Source: Pseudonocardia asaccharolytica DSM 44247 = NBRC 16224 (GTDB lineage: Bacteria > Actinomycetota > Actinomycetes > Mycobacteriales > Pseudonocardiaceae). Taken from it: 64,000 nt of DNA. The notes under the pieces were generated by a model that made no database searches, was not told the origin of the DNA, and was given only the letters and a program-made list of their open reading frames with translations. The position numbers and the translations under genes are program-made. The stretch is taken from positions 1 to 64,000 of the forward strand of contig NZ_AUII01000006.1 in the NCBI RefSeq assembly GCF_000423625.1. Reading direction: 5' to 3'. Positions 8,461 to 16,593 of this stretch are shown here, piece by piece (position 1 is the stretch's first letter; every line of letters begins with the position of its first letter).

Positions 8461-8640
8461 AGGTTCTCGCTCTGGCTGATCAGCCTGCTGAGCCCGGAGA
8501 CCTGGCTGCGGTTCGCGGTGTGGTTCGTGATCGGGTGCGCCGTGTACTTCGGCTGCAGCATCCGGCGCTCGGTACTGGGACGCGACGCCGCGGGCGCATC
8601 GGGTTCGGTGCCCCGCGCGGCTGACCCTCGATCGAGGTAA
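8461..8640 (+). pseudogene. C-terminal relic of an APC-family amino acid permease
   Basis: One frame reads LISLLSPETWLRFAVWFVIG and on through CAVYFGCSIRRSVLG to a stop at 8640. This closely resembles the last membrane helix and tail of cationic amino acid permeases (usual pattern LP..TWLRF..W...G...YF.YG..HS.L). No start or upstream helices are found, and the preceding 240 bases (8222-8460) contain nothing recognisable. The relic directly follows proline dehydrogenase, so the lost gene may have been an amino acid uptake system linked to it. Confidence 0.5.
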
Positions 8641-8722
8641 CGATTGTGAACGTCTCCGCGCCCACCCTTCCCGGCCAGGGCATGGTATAGCCACATACCA
8701 CGTATCGGGGCGAGGAGGGTCC

Positions 8723-10036
8723 GTGCGCATTCGCCTGGTGTTACTGCTCCTCGTGGTCGCCGCGCTGATGATGCCCTCCGCCGCCGCGATCGCCCAGGAG
8801 GGGCAGGCGGTCGGCGGCACGCTGCGCGGCCCCGACGGCGGGCCGGTGGCCGGGGTGACGATCAGCGTCGCGCAGGGCGGCGCGGCGATCGGCACCGCGA
8901 CCTCCGGCCCGGACGGGACATGGCAGGTGCCGATTCCGGCACCCGGCAACTACGACATCACGCTGGACACCTCGACGCTGCCGGCCGGCGTGGAGCTGCG
9001 CGACCCGGACGGGGCGACGCTGGCCGGGGTGACCGTCCGTCCGGGCCAGCAGCGCACCGTGCTGTTCCCCCTCGTCGCGGCCGGCGCCGCCACCGGGGAC
9101 GGCGGGGCGGCCCCGGCACCCGTACCTGCCCCCGCGGGCCCCGGAACCGGCGCCGTGCTCGCCCAGCTCACCCTGGCGGGCATCAAGTTCGGCGCCATCA
9201 TCGCGATCACGGCGATCGGGCTGTCGCTGATCTTCGGGACCACGAACCTGATCAACTTCGCGCACGGCGAGCTGGTGACGATCGGGGCGATCGCCGCGTT
9301 CTTCCTCAACGCGGCGACGCTGGGACCGGAATGGGGCCTGATCCCGTCGGCGCTGGTGGCCATCGCGATCGGGGCCCTGGTCGGCGCCGCGCTGGAGCTG
9401 GGGCTCTGGCGGCCGCTGCGCCGCCGGGGCACCGGTCGCATCCAGTTGTTCGTCGTCTCGATCGGGCTGTCCCTGCTGCTGCGCCACATCCTGCTCGTGA
9501 TCTTCGGTTCCCGGCCGCGGCCCTACGCCCAGTACGTCATCCAGGAGGTCATGGTGTTCGGGCCGATCTCGATCACCCCGCGCGACCTGGTGATCACCCT
9601 GCTGTCCCTCGGCGCGCTGGTGGCGGTGGGGCTGATGCTGCTGCGCACCCGCATCGGGAAGGCCATGCGGGCGGTCTCCGACGACCGCGAGCTCGCCGAG
9701 GCATCCGGGGTGAACGTCTCCCGGGTCATCCTCTACGTCTGGATCCTCGGCGGCGGGCTGGCGGCCCTGGGTGGCGTCCTGTTCGGACTGGCCGAGATCG
9801 TCGCCTGGGACATGGGTTTCCGCCTGCTGCTGCTGATGTTCGCCGCGGTGATCCTCGGCGGGCTGGGCAGCCCGTTCGGCGCGATGGTGGGCGGGCTGCT
9901 GGTCGGACTCGTCGCCCAGCTGTCCACCGTGTACTTCCCGGTCGAACTGCAGAACGCCTGGGCCCTGGGCGTACTCATCCTCGTGCTGCTGGTGCGCCCG
10001 CAGGGCATCCTCGGCCGCCCGGTGCGGGTCGGGTAG
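8723..10036 (+). CDS. livH: branched-chain amino acid ABC permease LivH with secreted N-terminal domain
   Basis: The C-terminal 290 residues are a standard LivH inner-membrane permease: LAQLTLAGIKFGAIIAITAI, then GLSLIFGTTNLINFAHGEL, ending VLLVRPQGILGRPVRVG. Ahead of this is a cleavable signal peptide (about 1-25, MRIRLVLLLLVVAALMM to AIAQ). Next comes a carboxypeptidase regulatory-like beta domain (about 28-115, GTLRGPDGGPVAGVTISV and SGPDGTWQVPIPAPGNYDI), then a Pro/Ala linker. Usual LivH is about 290-310 residues, so this fusion is unusual; the extra domain should face outside. GTG start at 8723 has GAGGAGG five bases upstream. First gene of livHMGF. Confidence 0.9.
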   Translation: MRIRLVLLLLVVAALMMPSAAAIAQEGQAVGGTLRGPDGGPVAGVTISVAQGGAAIGTATSGPDGTWQVPIPAPGNYDITLDTSTLPAGVELRDPDGATLAGVTVRPGQQRTVLFPLVAAGAATGDGGAAPAPVPAPAGPGTGAVLAQLTLAGIKFGAIIAITAIGLSLIFGTTNLINFAHGELVTIGAIAAFFLNAATLGPEWGLIPSALVAIAIGALVGAALELGLWRPLRRRGTGRIQLFVVSIGLSLLLRHILLVIFGSRPRPYAQYVIQEVMVFGPISITPRDLVITLLSLGALVAVGLMLLRTRIGKAMRAVSDDRELAEASGVNVSRVILYVWILGGGLAALGGVLFGLAEIVAWDMGFRLLLLMFAAVILGGLGSPFGAMVGGLLVGLVAQLSTVYFPVELQNAWALGVLILVLLVRPQGILGRPVRVG

Positions 10037-10039
10037 GCG

Positions 10040-11116
10040 GTGGCGATGGACCTGATGGTGATTCTCTCCGACGCCGGGCGCGGCGCGCTGGGCCCGGTGG
10101 CGGCGATCTACGCGCTCGCCGCGGTCGGGTTGAACATCCACTTCGGCTATACCGGCCTGCTGAACTTCGGGCACGTCGCGTTCATGCTCGTCGGCGCCTA
10201 CGGCGTCGCCGTGACCGTCGCGGTCTACGACGGGCCGCTGTGGCTGGGCGCGCTGGTCGGCCTGATCGGCGCCGGCCTGCTCGCGCTCCTGCTGGGGCTG
10301 CCGACCCTGCGGTTGCGCGCCGACTACCTCGCGATCGCCACGATCGCCGCCGGGGAGGTCCTGCGCATCGTCTTCAATGCGGGCTTCGCCCAGCCGGTCA
10401 CCGGCGGCGTCTACGGCCTGCAGCAGTTCGCCGGGGCCTTCTACGCCGTCAACCCGATCCCCTCGGGGTCCTACGGGCTGGGCCCGCTGAGCTTCACCCA
10501 ACGGGACGTGTGGGTGATGCTCGTCGGCTGGGGCGCCGTCGCGCTGGCCGCCCTGGGCCTGTTCCTGCTCGTGCACAGCCCGTGGGGACGCGTGCTGCGG
10601 GCGATCCGCGAGGACGAGGAGGCCGTCCGCAGCCTCGGCAAGAACGTCTACGGCTACAAGATCCAGAGCCTCGTGCTCGGCGGGCTGATCGGCGCCGCCG
10701 GCGGGATCCTGCTGGCGGTCGACGCCCAGTCGGTGACCCCCAACACGTTCAACCCGGTGGTGACGTTCTACCTGTACACGCTGCTCATCCTCGGCGGCGC
10801 CGGCACGGTCCTCGGGCCGGTCCTGGGCTCGGTGCTGTTCTGGTTCCTGCTCTCGTTCGCCGACAGCGCGCTGCGCCAGGCGATCGGAGCGGGATACGTC
10901 TCGCCGCAGGTGATCGAGCCCGCCGACGTCGGTGCCCTGCGGTTCGCGCTGGTCGGCCTCGGCCTGGTGCTGCTGCTGGTGTTCCGGCCGGAGGGCATTC
11001 TCGGCAACCGCGCCGAGATGCGGCTGGAGGCGGGTGCGGCCGGCACCCCGCGCCGTCCGCGCCGCCGTCCGCCGAACCAGGTATCGGGTCGGATCAAGGA
11101 GGAGGCCGGTCAATGA
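10040..11116 (+). CDS. livM: branched-chain amino acid ABC permease LivM
   Basis: Second inner-membrane permease of the importer, 358 residues with about nine or ten hydrophobic helices. Family signatures are AAVGLNIHFGYTGLLNFGHV near the N-terminus and the loop ALRAIREDEEAVRSLGKNVY-like stretch (here RVLRAIREDEEAVRSLGKNV). The sequence ends in the usual VFRPEGILGNRAEMRLE. The extra basic tail (RRPRRRPPNQV) is cytoplasmic. It starts three bases after the livH stop (GTG at 10040; ATG at 10046 is an alternative) and overlaps livG by an ATGA junction, so translation is probably coupled. Confidence 0.92.
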   Translation: MAMDLMVILSDAGRGALGPVAAIYALAAVGLNIHFGYTGLLNFGHVAFMLVGAYGVAVTVAVYDGPLWLGALVGLIGAGLLALLLGLPTLRLRADYLAIATIAAGEVLRIVFNAGFAQPVTGGVYGLQQFAGAFYAVNPIPSGSYGLGPLSFTQRDVWVMLVGWGAVALAALGLFLLVHSPWGRVLRAIREDEEAVRSLGKNVYGYKIQSLVLGGLIGAAGGILLAVDAQSVTPNTFNPVVTFYLYTLLILGGAGTVLGPVLGSVLFWFLLSFADSALRQAIGAGYVSPQVIEPADVGALRFALVGLGLVLLLVFRPEGILGNRAEMRLEAGAAGTPRRPRRRPPNQVSGRIKEEAGQ

Positions 11117-11955
11117 CACCGCGGGAGGCGCTGGCCGGCGTCGCCGCAGTACCCGGGGCGGCCAAGCCGGACCCCCACCTCGTCGTGGACGCCGTGCGCC
11201 GGGACTTCGGCGGGATGCGCGCCGTGGACGTCGAGCACCTCGAGGTGCAGCGCGGGGTGATCACCGGGCTGATCGGGCCCAACGGCGCGGGCAAGACCAC
11301 GTTGTTCAACGTGCTCACCGGGTTCGACCGGGCCGATTCCGGACATTGGGCCTTCGACGGACGCAACGCCTCGGGTCTGCCCGCACACCGGTTGGCCCGC
11401 CGTGGCATGGTCCGCACCTTCCAGCTCACCCGCGTCCTGTCCCGGCTGACCGTGCTGGAGAACATGAAGCTGGCCGCCGTGGGGCAGCGGGGGGAGCGCT
11501 TCGGGCCCGCGCTGCTGCGGCCACTGTGGAGCGCCCAGGAGGCCCGGGTCGAGCGGCATGCCGACGAGCTGCTGACCCGGTTCCGGCTGGCGGCCAAGCG
11601 CGACGACTACGCGGGCTACCTGTCGGGCGGGCAACGCAAGCTGCTGGAGATGGCGCGCGCCCTCATGGTCGACCCGGCGCTGGTGCTGCTGGACGAGCCG
11701 ATGGCCGGGGTGAACCCGGCGCTGCGCCAGGACCTGCTCGGCCACATCACCGACCTGCGCGACGCGGGTCGCACCGTGTTGTTCGTCGAGCACGACATGG
11801 ACGTGGTGATGACGATCAGCGACTGGGTGGTGTGCATGGCCGAGGGCCGCATCATCGCGGAGGGACCACCCGCTGCCGTCGCGGGCAACCGCGCGGTCAT
11901 CGACGCCTACCTCGGCTCCCGCCACGACGAACCCGAGTTCCGGGAGGGCCGATGA
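11113..11955 (+). CDS. livG: branched-chain amino acid ABC transporter ATPase LivG
   Basis: Cytoplasmic ATPase subunit, 280 residues. Walker A is GPNGAGKTT, the Q-loop region contains RTFQLTRVLSRLTVLENM, the signature is LSGGQRKLLEMARALM, and Walker B is LVLLDEPMAGVNP followed by the switch histidine in VEHDMDVVM. The AGVNP and RTFQ motifs are typical of LivG rather than LivF. The first 20 residues form an extra Ala/Pro-rich lead. Start ATG at 11113 overlaps the livM stop; the stop overlaps livF start (ATGA). Confidence 0.93.
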   Translation: MTPREALAGVAAVPGAAKPDPHLVVDAVRRDFGGMRAVDVEHLEVQRGVITGLIGPNGAGKTTLFNVLTGFDRADSGHWAFDGRNASGLPAHRLARRGMVRTFQLTRVLSRLTVLENMKLAAVGQRGERFGPALLRPLWSAQEARVERHADELLTRFRLAAKRDDYAGYLSGGQRKLLEMARALMVDPALVLLDEPMAGVNPALRQDLLGHITDLRDAGRTVLFVEHDMDVVMTISDWVVCMAEGRIIAEGPPAAVAGNRAVIDAYLGSRHDEPEFREGR

Positions 11956-12683
11956 GTGCGCAACCGCTGCTGGCCGCCGAGTCCGTTGTCGCCGGCTACC
12001 TGCCCGAGGTCAACATCCTCGACGGCTGCGACCTGTGCCTGGAGCAGGGCGAGATCGTGGGCATCATCGGGCCCAACGGGGCCGGGAAGTCCACCCTGGT
12101 GAAAACCATGTTCGGACTGCTGCCCGTCCGGTCCGGAGCGATCCGGCTCGAGGGTGCGGACATCACCGACCTGCCCGCGCACCAGTTGGTGTCCCTCGGG
12201 ATCGGCTACGTGCCCCAGACCCGCAACGTGTTCCCCAGCCTCACCATCGAGGAGAACCTGCAGATGGGGCTCTACCAGCGGCCCAAACGGTTCGCGCAGC
12301 GGATGCGGGCCGTCGCGGAGCTGTTCCCGCTGCTGGCCCGGCGGCGCACCCAGCGCGCCGGCTCGCTGTCCGGCGGCGAACGCCAGGTGGTCGCGATGGC
12401 CCGGGCGCTGATGATGGAGCCGAAGGTCCTGCTGCTCGACGAACCCTCCGCCGGGCTGTCCCCGATCGCCCAGGACGACGCGTTCGAGCGGATCCGGGCG
12501 ATCAACGAGGCGGGCGTCTCGCTGGTCATGGTCGAGCAGAACGCCCGGCGCTGTCTGGAGATCGCCCACCGTGGCTACGTGCTCGACCAGGGCCGCAACG
12601 CCTACACCGGCACCGGCCGCGAGCTGCTCACCGACGACGCGGTGATCGAGCTCTACCTGGGCACGCTGGCCAGGGCCGGATGA
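11952..12683 (+). CDS. livF: branched-chain amino acid ABC transporter ATPase LivF
   Basis: Second ATPase of the importer, 243 residues, the usual LivF size. Walker A GPNGAGKST, GIGYVPQTRNVFPSLTIEEN, signature LSGGERQVVAMARALM, Walker B VLLLDEPSAGLSP, and the LivF-type VEQNARRCLEIAHRGYVLDQG. The ATGA overlap with livG indicates a single coupled operon. A perfect hairpin three bases after the stop ends the operon. The substrate-binding protein is encoded just beyond, on the opposite strand, instead of inside the operon. Confidence 0.93.
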   Translation: MSAQPLLAAESVVAGYLPEVNILDGCDLCLEQGEIVGIIGPNGAGKSTLVKTMFGLLPVRSGAIRLEGADITDLPAHQLVSLGIGYVPQTRNVFPSLTIEENLQMGLYQRPKRFAQRMRAVAELFPLLARRRTQRAGSLSGGERQVVAMARALMMEPKVLLLDEPSAGLSPIAQDDAFERIRAINEAGVSLVMVEQNARRCLEIAHRGYVLDQGRNAYTGTGRELLTDDAVIELYLGTLARAG

Positions 12684-12685
12684 AC

Positions 12686-12727
12686 CCGCGTCCGGGTCCG
12701 GCAGTCCACTGCCGGACCCGGACGCGG
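12686..12727. terminator. perfect 19-bp hairpin between livF and livK
   Basis: Arms 12686-12704 and 12709-12727 are exactly complementary (begins CCGCGTCCGGGTCCGGCAG) with a four-base TCCA loop. It sits between two convergent genes, so it can stop transcription from both sides. There is no T-tract, as is common in GC-rich actinomycetes. Confidence 0.85.
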
Positions 12728-12749
12728 ACGGCACCGCCGCGGTGCCCGC

Positions 12750-14027
12750 CTACTGCACCGGTGTCGACTGCACGGTCCGCAGCGACTGCAGCCTGCCCTG
12801 CTCGTCGAACGAGTAGATCTCGATCGACGCGGTGCCCGGCTCACCGGCCGGGATGAAGTCCAGCGGCCCGCTGGCGCCGTCGTAGTCGATGTTCTGGCCG
12901 TCGGCGAGAAGCTTCTGGCACTCGGCGAAGCTGGTGCACTTCGTGCCGTCCTTCGTCACCTCGACGATCCGGTCCTTGAAGACGGTCGGATCGTCGCTGT
13001 TCGCCGCAGCCGCGGCGAGCGCGATGATGTTCACGCAGTCGAACACCTGGGGCGCGAACTGCACCTCGACGAGGTCCGGCGCGAACTTCTTGAGGTCGGC
13101 GATGAACTGCTCGTTGGCCCCCGACGCGGGCGCAGTGCCCTTCATCCCCGCCAGCACCCCGGGGTTGCCCGGGGCCACGAGCTCGGGCAGCTCCTCGCTG
13201 CGCAGCCCGTCGGCGCCGTAGATCCCGACGGTGCCCGGCCCCATCCCGGCCTCGATCAGGCCCTGCAGGATCTGGGTGCCCTCCTCGAAGGCGATCACGA
13301 CGACCGCATCCGGCTGCGCACCCCGGACCTGCTGCACCAGCGCGTCGAAGTTCTGCGCGTTCGGGTCGTAGGTCTCGTTCAGCACGACGGTGGCCCCGGC
13401 CTCCTTGAGCGCCTGCGCGGTCGCCCCGGCCAGCCCGACGCCGTAGTCGTCGGCGCGGGCGACGATGGCCACCCGGCTGTGACCGTCCGAGATGATCGTC
13501 TCGGCCAGCACCGGGCCCTGCAGGGCATCGCTGGGCGCGGTGCGGAAGTAGTAGCCCGCATCGTTGTAGTCGGTGAAGTTCGGTGCCGTGTTCGACCCGG
13601 AGCACTGCACGACCTGCGCCCCGGTCACCCGGTCGATGATGGCCAGCGACATGCCCGACGCGGCCGCGCCGATGACCGCGTCCACCCCGCTCGCGAGCAC
13701 CCGGTCGGCCGACTGCTGGGCCACCGCGGCCTGGTCGCCCTCATCGCCGCCGACCAGCTCCGGAATCGGTTTCCCGAGCACCCCACCGGCGTCGTTGATC
13801 TGCGAGACGGCGTAGCTGGCCGCCTGGATCTGCGGCGGGCCGAGGAAGGCGAGCTGTCCCGTCTGCGGCAGCACGTACCCCAGCTTGAGGGTGCCGTCCG
13901 CGCGGGCACCCCCGCCGTCGGTGGGCGGGGCGGCACCACCACCCGGTTCCCCGCCGCCCCCGCCGCACCCGGCGGCGACCAGCGCCAACACCGATAGTCC
14001 CACCAGCAACCGCATGCGCCTGCGCAT
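12750..14027 (-). CDS. livK: branched-chain amino acid ABC substrate-binding lipoprotein
   Basis: Extracytoplasmic solute receptor of 425 residues, type I periplasmic-binding fold. The signal peptide ends in the lipobox LVAAGC (Cys21 lipidated), followed by a Gly/Pro-rich tether. Conserved segments include LKLGYVLPQTGQLAFLGPPQ, SAINDAGG-like VSQINDAGGVLGKP, and DAVIGAAASGMSLAII. The ligand-binding hinge is in the YYFRTAPSD region. It is convergent with livHMGF across a perfect hairpin, so it is transcribed separately from its transporter. Real ligand is unknown; LivK-like receptors also take amides, urea or aromatic acids. Confidence 0.88.
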   Translation of the reverse strand: MRRRMRLLVGLSVLALVAAGCGGGGGEPGGGAAPPTDGGGARADGTLKLGYVLPQTGQLAFLGPPQIQAASYAVSQINDAGGVLGKPIPELVGGDEGDQAAVAQQSADRVLASGVDAVIGAAASGMSLAIIDRVTGAQVVQCSGSNTAPNFTDYNDAGYYFRTAPSDALQGPVLAETIISDGHSRVAIVARADDYGVGLAGATAQALKEAGATVVLNETYDPNAQNFDALVQQVRGAQPDAVVVIAFEEGTQILQGLIEAGMGPGTVGIYGADGLRSEELPELVAPGNPGVLAGMKGTAPASGANEQFIADLKKFAPDLVEVQFAPQVFDCVNIIALAAAAANSDDPTVFKDRIVEVTKDGTKCTSFAECQKLLADGQNIDYDGASGPLDFIPAGEPGTASIEIYSFDEQGRLQSLRTVQSTPVQ

Positions 14028-14124
14028 CGTTTTGTCCCTTATGCGATACCGAGCGAGCTTCTGGCCTTACCCGTCACTCTCGTGACCCGGCAGCAGTGGG
14101 CAAACGATCGCAGAGCAATCGTTA

Positions 14125-14448
14125 TCAGTCCGTGTCTATGGAGCATCGGTACCCGTCGGCGGAGCGGCGGCCGGGCCCGGGCCACCGCCACCTGAGCGGC
14201 GCAAGCGTCGTCGGGCGGCGTATGAGCCGCTCAGGCGCGGGCGCTTCGGCCGCGATGCGGCGCACCGCCCGGCGGAGGACCGCGAGATCACGCGAGGGCG
14301 AATGCGCCCGGCGAGCGGCCTGCCCGACGGGAGGTGCCGGTCCGCGACGGATCCACCAGTCCTGGCCGTCGCGGCTGTCGACCCCGTACCGCCACGCCGC
14401 GGCGTAGCACAGTCCGAACAGGAGCAAGGCGACCAACCAGGCCGGCAT
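14125..14448 (-). CDS. small single-span membrane protein, unknown function
   Basis: A 107-residue protein. It begins with one strongly hydrophobic helix (MPAWLVALLLFGLCYAAAW) and continues with a basic cytoplasmic tail rich in Arg (ALRRAVRRIA-like: LAVLRRAVRRIA, RWRWPGPGRR). The start has GGAGG nine bases upstream. I do not recognise a family. It sits between livK and the divergently read GlxA-type regulator, whose promoter region it may share. A long upstream extension of this frame overlaps the regulator antisense and is rejected as a GC artefact. Confidence 0.55.
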   Translation of the reverse strand: MPAWLVALLLFGLCYAAAWRYGVDSRDGQDWWIRRGPAPPVGQAARRAHSPSRDLAVLRRAVRRIAAEAPAPERLIRRPTTLAPLRWRWPGPGRRSADGYRCSIDTD

Positions 14449-14534
14449 CAGGAGCACCTCCGGTCGGGCAGCGTCGCGCGGATCGAGGGAACGCGCATAC
14501 GCCAAGCATCCGCCGGGCCGAGACTCCCCGGGAC

Positions 14535-14569
14535 TGGCAGGACTGTCAGGGACCGGGCATATCCTGCCA
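14535..14569. promoter_or_regulatory. inverted repeat at the GlxA-type regulator promoter
   Basis: TGGCAGGA at 14535-14542 and TCCTGCCA at 14562-14569 form a perfect 8-bp inverted repeat with a 19-base spacer. The right arm ends two bases before the ATG at 14572, and no ribosome-binding site is visible, so the message may be leaderless or nearly so. This position fits an autoregulatory operator. Confidence 0.45.
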
Positions 14570-14571
14570 AT

Positions 14572-15624
14572 ATGCTGCGCGACGTGGTCGCCCTTGTCGA
14601 CGGGCGGATCCACCCGTTCGAGCTCGGCGTGGTCTGCGAGGTGTTCGGGCTCGACCGGACCGCCGATGGCCTGCCGGAATTCGCCTTCGCCGTCTGCGCC
14701 GCCCGGCGCAGGCGGCTGCCCGCACCCGGCGGCGCCACGCTGCACGCGAGCCACGGGCTCGACCGGGTCGCCACCGCCGACCTGGTGGTCATCCCGGCCT
14801 GGGAGACCGGGGAAGGCGCGGTTCCGGCCGGGGTCACCCGCGCCCTGCGCGCGACGCTCGAGCGCGGCGCCACGGTGCTGAGCGTGTGCTCCGGAGTGTT
14901 CCTGCTGGCCGCGGCCGGCCTGCTCGAGGGCCGCCGGGTCACCTGCCACTGGCTGCACGCCGAGGTCCTCGCGCACCGGTTTCCCTCGCTGCGGGTCGAG
15001 CCGGACCGGCTCTACGTCCACGACGGTCCGATCATCACCAGCGCCGGCACCGGCGCCGGGATCGATGCCTGCCTCTACGTGGTGCGCCGCGAGTTCGGGG
15101 CCCGGGCCGCCAACGCCATCGCCCGGCGCATGGTCGTGCCGCCGCACCGCGACGGTGGCCAGGCCCAGTACATCGACACCCCCGTCCCTCGCCGCGCCGG
15201 GGATGGCGAGGACCTCGCGCCCCTGCTCGCCTGGATACAGGCCCACCTGCACCGCCGGATCACGGTCGCCGGCCTGGCCAGACGGGCCCACATGTCCCCG
15301 CGGAGCTTCGCTCGTCGCTTCGCCGCCGCCACCGGGACCACCCCGCACCGGTGGCTGATCCGGCAGCGGGTCCTGCTCAGCCAGGAGCTCCTCGAACACG
15401 GCGACCTCACCATCGACGAGATCGCCCGCCGCAGCGGCTTCGGCACCGCGGACCTGCTCCGCCACCACTTCACCCGCCAGGTCGGCACCACCCCCCGGGC
15501 CTACCGGCAGATGTTCGGCCCGCGGTCCGGGGGCGGTCCGGATGGGGGCGGTCTGGCTCGCCGGGTGATCACACCGGTCCCGAGCGCACCGGATCGCTCG
15601 GCGCCGGCCGAGACGCCGGCGTAA
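14572..15624 (+). CDS. GlxA-type AraC-family transcriptional regulator
   Basis: A 350-residue regulator with an N-terminal DJ-1/PfpI amidotransferase-like domain (about 1-180) and a C-terminal AraC double HTH (about 215-320). The first domain contains the nucleophile-elbow-like LSVCSGVFLLAAAGLL followed by THW-like VTCHWLHAEVLA. The HTH carries ITVAGLARRAHMSPRSFARR and the second helix pair DEIARRSGFGTADLLRHHF, ending TPRAYRQMF. Such proteins are cytoplasmic and often respond to amine or carnitine-type metabolites; the target here is unknown. A perfect inverted repeat abuts the start codon. Confidence 0.88.
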   Translation: MLRDVVALVDGRIHPFELGVVCEVFGLDRTADGLPEFAFAVCAARRRRLPAPGGATLHASHGLDRVATADLVVIPAWETGEGAVPAGVTRALRATLERGATVLSVCSGVFLLAAAGLLEGRRVTCHWLHAEVLAHRFPSLRVEPDRLYVHDGPIITSAGTGAGIDACLYVVRREFGARAANAIARRMVVPPHRDGGQAQYIDTPVPRRAGDGEDLAPLLAWIQAHLHRRITVAGLARRAHMSPRSFARRFAAATGTTPHRWLIRQRVLLSQELLEHGDLTIDEIARRSGFGTADLLRHHFTRQVGTTPRAYRQMFGPRSGGGPDGGGLARRVITPVPSAPDRSAPAETPA

Positions 15625-15668
15625 CGTCGGGTCACGGGGTGGATCCGCGGGTCGATCCGGAGGCGGCC

Positions 15669-16283
15669 GTGGGCTATCAGGTTCTCGCCGATGTGACCAT
15701 GGCTGTGCATTTCGCCTTCCTGGTCTACGTGGCCCTCGGAGGGTTCCTCGCCTGGTGGCGGACGTGGCTGATCGTCCCGCACGTCGGGTCCGCGGTCTGG
15801 GGCCTGCTCACTGTGGCGGTCGGTCTGGTCTGTCCGCTCACCCTCATCGAGGACTCAGCCCGCCGCCGAGCCGGGGAGCAGGGCCTGCCCCGCGGGTTCA
15901 TCGACACCTACCTGACCGGCGTGGTCTACCCCACCGACGCCGTCGTCGTCATCCGCTCGGCGGTGGCCGCGACGGTCGCGCTGTCCTGGATCGGGTTGCT
16001 GGTGCTGCTGCACCGCAGACGACGCGCGCGGCGAGCGCCCGGCCTGCCTCACCCGTGGCGACGCCGGTCGCGGACGGCGGCGAGCCGGCCGCGGACCCGG
16101 ACGAGCGCATCGGCGGGGTCGTCCCCGGGATCGGTGAGCAGCAGGAGCGCGTCGTCGACGGCCCGGCCGAGCTCGTCGCGCTCCGCGGCCCGTTCCGCGA
16201 GCTCGGTGTTGAGCCGCCACAGATCGACGAACACCGCGATCTTCGACCGCAGCACCCACGGGTCGAACGGTTTGGTGATGTAG
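15669..16283 (+). CDS. DUF2784 membrane protein with an overlong C-terminus
   Basis: The first 125 residues match DUF2784. The features are VLADVTMAVHFAFLVYVALG (helix 1), a short loop with WWRTW, VWGLLTVAVGLVCPLTLIED (helix 2), RGFIDTYLTGVVYP, and a final helix before an Arg cluster (RRRRARR). About three or four membrane helices are expected. The family normally ends at the Arg cluster, yet here the frame runs on for about 75 Ser/Arg-rich residues that are the exact antisense of the response regulator gene. A lost stop codon is the simplest explanation. GTG start at 15669 has CGGAGG upstream. Function unknown. Confidence 0.7.
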   Translation: MGYQVLADVTMAVHFAFLVYVALGGFLAWWRTWLIVPHVGSAVWGLLTVAVGLVCPLTLIEDSARRRAGEQGLPRGFIDTYLTGVVYPTDAVVVIRSAVAATVALSWIGLLVLLHRRRRARRAPGLPHPWRRRSRTAASRPRTRTSASAGSSPGSVSSRSASSTARPSSSRSAARSASSVLSRHRSTNTAIFDRSTHGSNGLVM

Positions 16284-16591
16284 TCGACCGCGCCGGCCTG
16301 GTAACCGCGGAACGCCAGGTGGGCGTCGTAGTCCACCGCGGTGAGGAACACGATCGGGATATGCCGGGTGCGTTGCCGGTTCTTGATATGCCCCGCGGTC
16401 TCGAACCCGTCCATCCCGGGCATCTGCGCGTCGAGCAGGATGACGGCGAAGTCGTCGACGAGCAGCCGTTTGAGCGCGTCGTCCCCGCTGGTCACGCCGA
16501 CCACCTCGAGCGGAAGGCCCTGCAGGATCGCCTCGAGCGCGAGAAGGTTCTCCTTGCGGTCGTCCACCGCAAGGGCCTTGGCGGTGCACAT
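16049..16591 (-). CDS. single-domain response regulator with C-terminal extension
   Basis: The 180-residue protein carries a CheY-like receiver: acidic pair VDDRKEN, phosphoacceptor Asp54 in VILLDAQMPGMDG, Thr in VFLTAV, and Lys in YITKPF. A short helical tail (about 125-180) follows with no DNA-binding motif, so output is probably by protein contact. It starts two bases after the stop of the hybrid kinase gene (a GTGA overlap is also possible) and is surely its operon partner. Its 3' end lies antisense to the overlong tail of the DUF2784 frame. Confidence 0.88.
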   Translation of the reverse strand: MCTAKALAVDDRKENLLALEAILQGLPLEVVGVTSGDDALKRLLVDDFAVILLDAQMPGMDGFETAGHIKNRQRTRHIPIVFLTAVDYDAHLAFRGYQAGAVDYITKPFDPWVLRSKIAVFVDLWRLNTELAERAAERDELGRAVDDALLLLTDPGDDPADALVRVRGRLAAVRDRRRHG

Positions 16592-16593
16592 CG

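Noticed and set aside
8283-8624. A 113-codon plus-strand frame after proline dehydrogenase
   Set aside because: No family resemblance and no ribosome-binding site. The overlapping frame ending at 8640 shows a permease tail instead.
8741-11119. A 792-codon minus-strand frame opposite livH and livM
   Set aside because: Composed of Gln/Arg/Asp-rich low-complexity sequence without any recognisable domain, fully antisense to two well-supported membrane permeases.
14449-15468. Long minus-strand extension upstream of the small membrane protein at 14125-14448
   Set aside because: It lies antisense to the GlxA-type regulator and is compositionally biased. The start at 14448 has a good ribosome-binding site.
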